A stretch of DNA of 64,000 nt from Gibbula magus (Eukaryota; Mollusca; Gastropoda; Trochida; Trochidae). The stretch spans positions 26,727,860 through 26,791,859 of the forward strand of contig OW388293.1 of assembly GCA_936450465.1 (NCBI GenBank), in the 5' to 3' direction. The position numbers and the translations under genes were made by a program. Numbering within the stretch: the stretch's first letter is position 1; each line of letters begins with the position of its first letter. This document shows positions 14,401-27,300 of the stretch, in pieces. Below the pieces are notes generated by a model that saw only the letters and a program-made list of their open reading frames with translations, did no database searches and had not been told where the DNA came from.

Positions 14401-17400
14401 TAGTAATACTTTCTCATACTTCATTCATAAAAAAAGTTTACTTCCGTGTTTGTTTTTTTGTCAAAGATGAAATGTCCGACTGGCAAAAATTTTAATCTGC
14501 ATCCCTGCTTTGTAGACAGGGATATGAAACAATGAGCTGACAAAGCTGTCCAGTTGTCAATTGTCTATGCAAGTGGGATAATTATAATTTCTGAATTGTT
14601 ATTTATTGATAACCAGTTATTGGTCAGGTGAATTCAGCCCAAAGTGTCCATTAAATATTAAGTGTATCTACATAATTTCTTCATTTTGTTACCTTGAGAG
14701 GCATCCTGGGAGAATCTTCAGCCAATCCGACCTCGTCAAGCACTACAATGGAGACGAATCTGCTGAGATCTTTGTCCTGCTGGTACCGAGCACACTGTCT
14801 GAACGTGCCCACAATACCTTCAGCTGTTGCAAGAGGGCTGCATTGGAAAGACACCATCTGGACCTGTTCAAGCATGAGAGAAACTGAAATCAGTTGCTGA
14901 TATAGCTTTCTTGACAATGATTTCTTACAAACTTACAACGAGAGAAGCAGAAGGAATCAATTTGAATGATTATAGCTGTGATGTACATTAGTTACTATGA
15001 CATGGTCTAATTCAAATCTGAAGAAATTGTTTTACCTTTTTTCACTCAAAGCATCATATTGAACATGTATATGTTACAAAACCATAACTGCAGACGTTTA
15101 TTCTGTACCGGCAGGTCCAAGGATAGCCTATCCTTAGCTAGTGGCCATGCCTTGATGATTCCCTTGAGTGTAATTCTGTAAAGTTGCCACCCAGGGTTGA
15201 CACTAACTAGTTCAAAAGCTTGCTTGATAACAGTTTTAGTATCTACACAGAAACATCACATTCATTGAAATAAAGAAGTTGACTATCCATACATCTTGGT
15301 TTTCCTTCATCTCTACTTCAACTTCTAAAAATGCCTCTCAAACTTCAAAAGCTATATGTTTTTCTTACTTGTTTCAGTTGTTTGAAGAGTTCAGATCGAG
15401 CCGAGTTTCCCTGCATGGCATCAGCTACAATGGTTTTGGCCAGCGACTTGGAACTGCCAGGTTTGCCAACAAGGAAGAGAGGAATCCGGAGCTCGATGCA
15501 CACGACCATCATAAAGAGATTCTCCTTGAGTGCCAGGTTCTTGGCAATGTTGTCTTCAAGATGTACTTCATCCACAAACTTGCTCTGGCAGCTGAAAAGT
15601 TCATGTACTTTGACATTCAGACTTTCAAACAAAATATTCCCGTATCAAACGAATGACCGGTCTTTGTGAGGAAAATGACCCAAAAAAATCACTGAAATAT
15701 AAACAAGAGGATTAGTGAGCACAGCACAGATATGCTTCAAACAAAATGACGCCCTCAAAGAATCCATGTTCATGGCATGGAAAGCCACAAAAATAAATAC
15801 ATTTTGAGGTCTAACCGATAAAAGACACATCTTGGTATTATGATTGACATGTGTAATAAATTTGGTGAAACTAGCATGTTTTCACAGAGACCACTTTTAC
15901 GATTTTATGAGCTCTCTAGTATTACAGGAAAATAATGTCGAAAAACTAAAAACATTTGCATAATACAGAACAAACAAAAGTCAGATCTGCACATCATAGC
16001 TTAGTTATACATCAAGTTTCATGACATTTGAAAATTAGAATATGAGATGAGTGTACAAATTTAAAGGATGGACAGACACAGACGAACGCACACGCTGATC
16101 ACCGTTTATCCACCCCCCCCCCCATTCCCCGCAAGAACTTCATAGCTACAATAGGGTACAACTAACCTTTAGATGAATCATTTTTATCTTTTCAATTGTT
16201 TTCTCTTAAATAATTAATGAACACGATCTGAAGTGCACAAAGAAAATGCCACCAGCTGTTACAGAAAATTGCCCTTCATCTTAGAAATGCCATCAATCAA
16301 AGACATCATAAGTAAACTTATTTTTACACTGAACAAACATGACCAACCTGTTGATAACTTCAACCATTTGTTGCAAACCCCCTGGGATATTACAGGGGTT
16401 CTGGAAGAAGCGGATGATGTGTTCATCAAACTCGTGTCGACTCCTCAGAGAGGCTCTGTAGCAAACACTCAGTGCAAGAATCAAGGCTTTTGTCACATCG
16501 TCCGGCTGAAAAGTGCAATAACTGATTCATTATAAATATTATAATCATTCCTGGAAAGTAAACAATAATATGTTTATCAAACTCATCCCAACTATTCAGA
16601 GATACTCGGATAAGATCAGTGTTTTATCACATTTTAAAAATCTTGTTTAATTAATTCATGAACATCTAAAATCAGTCTGATTAAAATCGACCTTGTTCCG
16701 AGGAATAAAATTTGCAAAATTATGCATCTACTGGGATACGAACAGGTTCTGTAGATTCCTCTCCACAAGGTCTGAGAACTACCCGTCTAGGCGAATGTTC
16801 CGAACCAGTTTAGCCTGCCAAAGCCCAGTCAAATAGCTGACCAATCACAATGTAGTTTTTAAACGGTCACTGTTTTGAAAGCATCCGGAACAGACCAAAG
16901 GAAAGCTGTTTGGGAGTTATCTGCGCCTAGCTTCTCGCACCGAAAGCAATTGTTGGGCGTCTTTTGATTGGCTTCCTGAATTGCGCTCGAACACGCGAGT
17001 CTACGGGCTGTTTTCAGACAGTTTGGCGTGGAACCTACAACTGATATGAGTTCCTACCCTGGTAGATGCACTATTTTGCAATTTTTATTCCACGGAAAAC
17101 CGTCGATTTTAATCAGACTGATCTAAAATTGTCATCAAAGGGTTGATAAATTGTTCTACAAAGAGCCTGAGACCCTAAGGGTTTTCAACAAAGCTGAAAG
17201 GTGGAACATACAACAACAAAGAGAGAATCATCAGATTAAAAGATATAATATACATGTGAATACAGCTAGTAAGTGAGTTAATGTTTAATGCAGCTTGAGC
17301 AATATTGCAGTCATTAGAAGCATGCGAATAAAAGTTGGGAATCATGAGAAGGAAGTGACATGACCTTGGACATTAAAATTGAAATTGACCAGAAACTCAT

Positions 17401-18340
17401 ATCGTCATGGTGAAAAAAGCACTGTATGAAATATGAACATTGTTACAAAATGTGTAGCCAGAAAACATGCTGAAACAAATCAGCCACCCTACTCACAGTT
17501 TTTTTATGAGGTTTGGTTTTCAAGTCAAAATTGCATCCCAAAACTTACAGATTCTCAACAAGTACTCAAGGTTGTTTGATGTTCAGAAATCAACTGACAG
17601 TATGCCATACCAACATGACTTGAGGAACTATTTCTTCTTCCTCCAATTCTTCCTCTGGGTCTGCCTCCGGAGATAAATCATCATCAATCATGTTGAACAG
17701 TGTCCCGTTCTCCTGAGACTGTTGGTAGAACCAGGACATCACACTCAGAGTTCTGTCCACATCACGTAGACTCACAAAACTGCACTCATCCTGCACAAAC
17801 AGTTACATATAGCAGTTACATTCAATGTGATGTTTTCATTCATAATTTGATTTAGAAATGTTAGGGGCAATGAAAGCTTGTTTCTGTGAGTACAAATCAG
17901 TAACAAGATTGGTTTAAACATAATTATTTCACAAAGTTGATTTCAATAGCTTATTTGAATACCACTCCAGATTTCAGTCACAAGATTATTAGCAGTGTGT
18001 GAATAAAACTTGAGAACTAGCAAGCCTGTAAATTACATTTTGTCAATCAAAAAGCAAATTTTGTACAATTAAAGAAGAAAAACAAAAAGTTATCAGCCGG
18101 GAGGAAGAGTTTATGGACTGGGCCTTATTTCATACTCTGATTATTAGAAGAGTAAAACTGGTCCATGAATCAGCAGCTTAAAGGTTGATGTAGGATAGAA
18201 GAGCACTGGGACTCACAGCCTGTCTCCTCATGAAGTCCTGAGATGCTATGAGGATCCTGCTGACAACTGCATTCCCAGCTTCTTGCAGTGCGGGGAGCTG
18301 CCCATCCCGGACCTGAAACGTCATGTTACATGTTTTCAGT

Positions 18341-18374
<34 letters not shown>

Positions 18375-21300
18375 TGGGTATTTATAATGGGCTACTAATA
18401 CCTGCTCATGGCCCAAATGTTTTTCTGGGGCTATATTTACTGATAGATACTGGTAAAATATTATTGCCCTTTATATATGGTGTCTGTTTGTGTGAAGTGT
18501 CAAACATTTCAAAATCATGTCACAATGCATACTCACATATCTTTTGACCATCTGTTTGACATACAGCTCCTCTACTTGTGTGTTTAACTGTCCGAAGTCC
18601 CAAACAAGAGGCAACATGCTCTGTGGAAGAGGCTGCACTCTGTAAACCAGTCTCCTCATGGGAACACGACCTGAGAGGATATAGTGAAAGAGAGTAAAGT
18701 TGTAACACAATGATAGGAAGAGGCTGCACTCTGTAAACCAGTCTCCTCATGGGAACACGACCTGAGAGTATGTAGTGAAAGAGGGTAATTATGAAGTAAA
18801 CCTACAATGATAGGAAGAGATAGCACCCTGTATAGGAATCCTGTTACGAGAACACGACCTCAGAGAGTAAAGTTATTGTGCAATGATGGGAAGTCTGTAA
18901 CTTCTTCTCAAAGTACATTGCCAGTTACAGAAACAAAATAACACAAATAAATTACAGCATTATCTATTACCCATATGGTTAAATGTAACAAGTGTCATAT
19001 AAATAATTTGTGCACATTTTCTTAACATCCATTGGATGAATTTCTCTTTACACAGATTCTCATATTTGTCAACTTTGACATCATAAAAAAAATTGATCAT
19101 GATATCACTTTAGCCGGCTGTTCCAAAGAAGAAACAATAGCTATACCATCAGAATACTGTCAAATAGTATGATCATATGCTTTGTCATTGCTAAAAATCT
19201 TTAAATATACCAAGTTTGTCTGTTGTCTTATCAGCATCAACATGGTAGCCAAGTCCGGCTTTCTCCAGCCTTCGTATCAGTTCATCTGAATGTCTGCAAT
19301 AGATATTCAACATACCGTATATTATCGCGTATAAGTCGACCCCGCGTATAAGTCGACCCCCTTTCTCAACTACCCAAATACTGGTTAAAACCCTATATCT
19401 CATGTATAAGTCGACCCCCCTTTTACCACGTGCTGACTGACACCGAGTGACAAGTCGACATGCCCAACAGTCAACACAGCGGCGATTGGTAAGCAGTTAT
19501 GTTGATCGACTTATCAATTGTTTTGCCCTAAATATTATTAAATGATAATTTATTTTTCAGACGTAAACAACCAATAAAAAATACAACTTGTGACTCACGG
19601 TGTTTGTTATTATTTGTTTCAATCAAATTACATTTTCCTCTCATCAAGCCGAATAAACTACGACCAACATGTTGACAAAACTTTATTTGATAACCAGTGA
19701 TTAGTTAAATTGTTACCTAGTAGAAAAGACGTAAAAAGACATTGCTTTTACTTTTGAGATGAGAAGTGACAGGCTTTAATTACTGTTAATTACTATCAAT
19801 TAATGTTAATTAAACATCAAAGCTTAGATAATTACCGGATGCGCTAATGAATCACTACCCTGACTGGCAATTAACAAATCTATTCACAACCTTAATCACA
19901 CGTCTGTCTATTAACAAGTATTGAATATAGACTATTATACAAAATGAATGGTGAACATTTCAGTAACAATACAATTACAATCGGCAATTTACATTTCTCT
20001 AAATATTTTTGAATATATGCTATTATGTTAGAACATCTCAGAAATTATACGTCTACTCGTACCAGTAATTTGCACTTCTCACTGCGTAAACACTTGATTA
20101 TTTTTTCATGAGTATCTATCTCGCATGTCACCGGCTTCTATGTAGAATCTCATTGGTCCACGTGACCTTATCGGGTCACTCGACTTACATCAAGGCTAGA
20201 TATCGATCGATGTTTGTCAGGTAATAGTGAAGATTATAATATAAACTTTAATGAACTTTCGTGATTGAAATGTTATTTTTTATTCATATATCACGCTATA
20301 TTTGTATTTTAAAAAGACAACAATAAAGCATATGTTTTTTATTCAATGATTTTAATATTGTCGACTGGACATCGATGTTTGTGAATTGTTTCCGGTGTAA
20401 ACATCGTCCGTTCGACTTGCTGGGCTGGCAGATACTTACCTGGCCTCTAGATTTTTGGGGCTGAAACATAGACCCCGTGTATAAGTCGACCCCCCTCCTT
20501 GACCCCCTAATTTTTGGTATCAAATTCTCGACTTATACCCGGTAATATACGGTACTCAGGGATGAGTATAAATGCAAGTCTGGAAATTAACATTTCACAT
20601 TCTGGAATTTATAATTCAAAACCCTTAGATGTAATGATTCTAACAACTAAGACTGTTTGAATTGGACAATTATAGGCGAGTTAGGTTGATAGCCCAGGAT
20701 AATCAAGGATAGAGTCAGAGTTGATTAGGCAAAATCACAACAAAAACTGAAATTATAACTAATTATCAAATGATAACGTTCTACTTTCAAAGTCACAAAA
20801 GATTACAATTGAAACAAATAATCAAATGATGTCCTACTTTCTGTAGGGGTTGCAAGCAGCTACAAGCTTGAGGTTTTCATCCAGTCGGAGAGGTTGACCC
20901 TCGATGGCTCCATCACACATGATCTCCTTGATCAGTCCAATAGCCTCGGTCGTGTTGGCCTCGTCAAAGAAGAGAACTGTGTACATGTGCTTGTTCTTGG
21001 CCTTGTTTTCAGCTGCTAGCTTTTCAGCTTGCTTCACCTTTCTGATGATGTCCTTAGAGGTTGTTCCTCCGTGTACCTGTAAAAGGGGTTCATGTGTGAA
21101 CTAACAGGTAATGTCAACAATAACTTGCATCATATTCACAACATGAGCTTGAGTTGCAATGTATCCTTCCAGTAATTCCAAAATCACCTTCACACTGACC
21201 CAAATTGACTTGACAGCACAGTGTTACAATGTAATGGTTGTAAAATGGCAATGCAATGATGGGTAACTTGCTTCTCCATAATTACTGTAAGACCAATGTA

Positions 21301-24300
21301 GGAAACATCTTGAGAATGCACTTCATGAGTGAGTAAAAATATTATCATTTTCAATCAACATCAAAACATACATACCTTCATGATAACTATATTTTCTATA
21401 TCAGATCCGGGCAGACACTGTAAAGCACACATGAACTTCACCAGTCTGGTTTTGCCACATCCGGTTTCACCCATTATTATCACTGGGATTCCACATCTGA
21501 AACAAAATGGCTTGATATATTGCAAGCTTTTTCTTCCCTTTAAGTGAGCTTAGTGTACTGGATAATGTAACAATCAGTGAAAGTTTCAAGATCTCGCAAC
21601 ATCAAAGCAAAGAAAACATTCAAAGAATATTTTATGATTTTTGTTCCTTTAGCAAATTACCATGATTGTCATTTGTCTGAACTAAAATTAGTAATAATAT
21701 AATAAAACAAAATGAAATTGATACAAATTCAATGACAATTATGTGAATAAAATCCAGATTACTGACCTGAACCTCATGTAGATGGCGAGTATTTTCTTGA
21801 CGTTGTCCGTTGTCAACTCGTACGTGTTGTCGGGATCATGAACAAAATCCACTCCCGGCATCACATTGCACAACTTTGCAAGTCGCTCCAATCTGGAAAA
21901 TATACATGTACGATGACATTTCTAAAGCTCTGAAGTTAACACTGGACAACAAAAACTCAGTCTTGAAAATAAATCACCTTACCATTTCATGTTTCCAATC
22001 AAGACACCAAATGGTGAACATTTTGTAACAGATGAAAATAGTTGTGACAAGTGAGAAGTTGTTGAAGAAGATGATCCTTAAAGATTAATTTTTGTACACA
22101 TCATAAATTTCAATCATAAGTTTCTTTCTTTGAACATCATCTGACATTTGAAACTTTGCACAATAGGTACAGAGAACGCAATGACACTATTTATGAATAT
22201 GAATATAAAACATTGTAAAGAACGCAAGGAATTCTGGTAACCTTTGCATTTGGTCAAATTTTTCATTGATGTCCACCCGATTTCTCCTCAAACCATCCTG
22301 AAGAGGTTTTGGGACTAGTCCCCTTTCCAGTACACGTCTTGTCTGATGGTCGACCATATTTCCTGTTTCTCTGTCAATGTTGAAGCCAAGGAAGGTCATG
22401 GTGTGTCCGTCAGGGTTGAAGAAGATGTAGGGGTGAGGACTGAAATATAAAGTTGTAACATGAATGAATATCATTGTCACAATTGATATCATTCCAGTGA
22501 AAAGAATATCTCAATGAAAATCCACATAATGACATACTACCATTTTTCTAAATTACTTTAAAGAATGTTTATTAATCCTAAGTTGTATTTAGAGTATGTG
22601 GTGATGAGTTTCGGGTGGAGCCCTTAGAAAGCATGTTGAATACAAGGACAAATGGACAAAAAGGAGTGTTTTGAAACAGGTGATATCACTTATCTCAGCA
22701 AGTATATTTATAAATTTACAACCAAAGAACAACAAACACATTTTAAGATTAAATATTTAATAAGGTTTTGGATTTAGGGATTCTCAAGGTCAAAGAAAAG
22801 TGAGCAAGGTTTGAACCTATGCCCGTCATGGGTATACGAGGGGTGCGTGCCCTGTATGATACTGAATCGCACTGAAGATTGAAACGAAGACCAAAGACTG
22901 GTTGGGGTTGCGCGCCCACAACCGAATGGCGACCAGTTTCCCATGAAATTACGATTTGGGGGTGAGATTCCGTGAAGCGGAACTACCCCCACACGAGAAC
23001 ATATGAAAAGATCTTTGACCCATTGAACCCCTTTGTACATAGTAATAAGATATATATACAGAAAGTAAATACTATGTATAGGCGGAGATATGGGGTGGTG
23101 GTGGGAAATGAATTGATACTGAACTCAGAAGTAATTGATAATAACGGATGAAAAGTGTCTGCGATTGAGACAAAGGCAATAATTATTTCAAGTGCCCATG
23201 CGCATGATATGTCGCATACAAACAAAAAGCAATCACCGGGCCCCTTGCCACAAATAAAATATAAACGTAAATAATGAATGACTAAACTATATAAATTGAA
23301 AATAATATAACAATTAAGTGACATACATTAAATGATAATGAATATTGGTTGTAATGAAATTAATATTGAAAGCAAATGTTACGTAATTAAACAAATGTTT
23401 AAATAATGATTTACAAATTACAGGTTATGAAGAAAGCAATTAGGGCTATAAAATATGGATATTAAAGAATCTTGTAAAGATTGCAAGTAAAAGTTAGATA
23501 AAAATTAGTGGGAAGTATTGTCTTTGGTTCTAAACAAGCCTAAAATATTTAAGGCATCAATTTACAACCAAAGAACAACAAACACATTTTAAGATTAAAT
23601 ATTTAATAAGGTTTTGGATTTTGGATCAAAGAAAAGTGAGCAAGGTTTTAACCTATGCCCGTCATGGGTATACGAGGGGTGCGCGCCCTGTATGATACTG
23701 AATCGCACTGAAGATTAAAACAAAAACCAAAGACTGGTTGGGGTTGCACGCCCACAACCGATAGCGACCAGTTTCCCTTGAAATTACGATTTGGGGGTGA
23801 GATTCCGCGAAGCGGAACTACCCCATACGAAGGTGATATTGTCTTTGGTTCTAAACAAGCCTAAAATATTTAAGGCATCAATTATTTTGTAAAATGTATG
23901 TATTATGGGCCAAAAGCCTAATTTACTGAATAAATATGTCTGTCTGTCTGATGTCACTGGCAAGTTTTTTTTCCCCCTGAAAAACAATTCCATACCTGCT
24001 TTCCCAAGTGCGTTTCATCTGGAACTGAGCCAGATCTTCTTCTTCTGTCTCTTCAGTTCTCAGCTCATCCAGTGGGGACTGTTCACTCATCACCAGAGAT
24101 CTGGTCGCAAAATCCTGAAAATCAAACAAATGATCTTTTCTGACAAGTGTATATAAATTTCTTTATAAAATAACATGACATTTGGATATCAATCTTCACC
24201 CAAAAACTTGTTAAAATTCCTGAAAGGGGCAAAATTTACTTGTAATATTAACAATTTACAATGCCATTGTTACTAAAATATACCTGGCTGGAATGGAAGT

Positions 24301-27300
24301 TCAAAAGCAGTCTTATAGTATAACATGGTTATATTTGGGGTAACACTACCTTCAATAGCACAAATTCTTGTACTTTTTCAGGTCTAGTCCCTTGCTGGAT
24401 TAGAACCACACCCTCAGAGAAAGGCAACTATCGCCAGCACTGACTGTACCAACAGCTTACCACATGACCAATCTCGCCTCTTATAGTGCTAATTGAATTG
24501 AAGTGACTTTCAGATTAAGCCAACATATATCTTACTCACCCTGGACATCTGAATGAGAAACTGCAGAACCAGGGCAGGGAACCCTGGGAGGTCTTCAAGA
24601 ATTACGTCTGAGCAGAACACGGACCTCTCGAAGTCCTCTAGTTGAGTGTTCAGGAACCAGACAAAGTTGTGCAGTTCTGACCAGGCTGGATCCCTCACTC
24701 CACAGTGTCTACAGTATCAGAGCATAAAACCAGTTAGTGTGTTTCTTACAACATAAACAGTCCTACAAATAAATAGAGGGAGTTCCCTGGTTGCTATCCC
24801 TCACTCCACTGTATCTGCAATATCAGAACTTATAGCCCGTTTGTGTGTGTTTCTTACACCATTAAAACTTCAAAATGAGAATTTTATAATTTTAGTTTGT
24901 GCAACAACTATAGACTTATTACTATTTTTCTTTACTATTTTATTCGTTTTTTTTATGTAACTTCATTCACTTCCGTCTACCGGAAGAACGTCACTTTCAT
25001 TAGCTATTTAAACTACTGCGCATATACATCTGCCTGTTTATGCTTTTTTCCTAATCACTCGTTTGTTCTCATTCTATAAGACATCCGTGCTGACATTTTG
25101 TCTTTTTGGTGCCATCGACGATTTTCAACTTCAAATTATGTCAGTGGTCCATCTCTACAACATGGCGACGCGCCATAAATCCCTGGGACGTACCCGTTTT
25201 GCCACAAAATCAAAGAATTCTACGGGACGTACTACACAGCGGGACGGCCATAATGCCACCATTACGCAGGTGACATATCCTCCAGAGCGGCTCTACGGCA
25301 AAAATTACGGGAGAAAATAATAATAATAATAATAATATACATTTTAACGCCTAATATCCAGTGCAAGCACTGCTCAATGGCGTTACAATTATTACCCTGA
25401 AGGAATTGTACTTTCGGTGCCGCTACTAAGCGCTCCGCGCGACCATATAGGTCTGTACCTCCTGTGTTCAGGTACCCATTTAAACAGCTGGGTGGACTGA
25501 GTGCAATGTGGATGAAGTGCCTTGCCCAGGGGCACAACACAGTATATGACCCAGGTCACAAATTTTTGGTGTCTCCACCGGGATTCGAACCTGGGCCGTT
25601 GGCGTGAGAGGCAAGCATGCTAACCACTACACCACTGTGCTCCAGATGAGATGGGTTTCAGAGTTCCCCAATCGTGGACTCGTGCTACACTTTGGCAACT
25701 GTACGAGCAGAACAGGCCTGTTCACAGTCAGCTTCGCCAAAATCAGCAATCCAGCACCGTGACGTCATCTGAAGTTTTCGAGGGTATCACCACGACTCAT
25801 CTCCACTCTCTCTCGACTCTGAATTAGGACCACGCACAAAACGTCCAATCAAGTGCCCCTATGAATGTAAATCCTGTGTCCCTGCCTATCTTGCCAGAGC
25901 TAGCAGCAGCCAGAGTAAGACAGGATCGTTTCTTGGAAAGGCCCACTGATGCCCCCTCCAGTAATGAAAACAAGGCAACTTCCGGCAACACCATCGCATC
26001 ACTCAGGCGTGAACTGGCACAGCTGAGAGAGCTCGTCAATCGTCGAGGACATGACAGCCACTCTTTCCAACCATCAGAGACACCCAACTCATCAACAGAC
26101 TTCCCCCTCGCAGGTATTGCCTCTGATTCTTTACCACACATTGACAAATCAAGAGTTGGGAGAGACACGCTCCATCTATAATAACGGCACTACTTTGTTT
26201 CTAAAGGAGGATGTTAGGACGAACAGATTGTCTCTTCCAGAATTTCTCGAGGCTTTTGATACTTACAAACGTATCTTGTGTGGCGATGATGTTATCAAAC
26301 TACAACAACTTGATCTCCACCAGCAAACATGCATAATGCTTTCCAGATACTATGGGGGTAGCTCCCATTATGATTACCACAAACTCTTCGCCTCTAGAGT
26401 GGCTGCTTATGCTGAAAAAGGTGTTCCTGTTAACTGGGGCATCAGGGACACTAATCTGTGGACTTTAGTCACCTCAGGGAAAAGGGCTAGGACATGTGAG
26501 AGATGCCACAGTGTTACCCATGCCACCGACATGTGCCCAAATGCTGATTCCCTACAGCCACCGAAAAACAGGATGTTTGGTACTGACATCAGGGGTAGAG
26601 ACGTACGAGGCAGAGACAGGGTTCGATTTGACAATCGTGAAATTTGCAATAACTTTAACGATGCAGGGTGCCGGCGTTCCCAGTGCACATATGCCTAAGT
26701 TTGCACACGATGTAAGGATTCTCGTCATGGTCTCCGTCAATGTCGCCAGATGCAAAATGAATGACTGCTGCCCAATACCCCATCTGAACCTCTCCAGCTT
26801 TCACCTATCGATGTGTTATCCTTAAAACAGCATCTGTCGGGACACCCTGATTCTATATTACCCATATGGGAAGACGGACACAGGGTAGTATTTTTCCTGT
26901 AAGTCACATGGGAGTTACACCTTTTTCTGGCTTTTGATTGGCTGTTACAGAAAAATAAGAATTCCATTGGTTGCCGGAACTACTTCATTCATCTTTCTTA
27001 CTTTTCCCGACTAGTAACTTTAGAAACTGTCTTCTGCACTTTAACATGTTTTATTTGTTTCCCGCAGTTGAAATTAGCGTTTTCGTACATGTGCCGACGC
27101 ATCAAATGTCGGAGGAAGCAGTTAAATTGTCCGAAATTTAAAGAAACTAGCGATTACTGCTTGACTGTATAACCACGGAAAGCTTCAAGAGCGACGGCGA
27201 TCGTTCGAATGTAATGACGTCATAGGCGCGAGCGGTTATGACGTCACAGTGTCGATTGTAACGTCACAGGGCTTTTCGGTTTGAGCCGACTTGTTTTTGA

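Noticed and set aside
14606..15669. Plus-strand ORFs of 93-125 codons over exons 34 and 35
   Set aside because: Antisense shadows of strongly conserved minus-strand AAA+ exons.
25565..25640. A true tRNA gene on the minus strand
   Set aside because: A- and B-box-like sequences are present, but it is fused to a SINE body and triplet tail, and no full cloverleaf was established.
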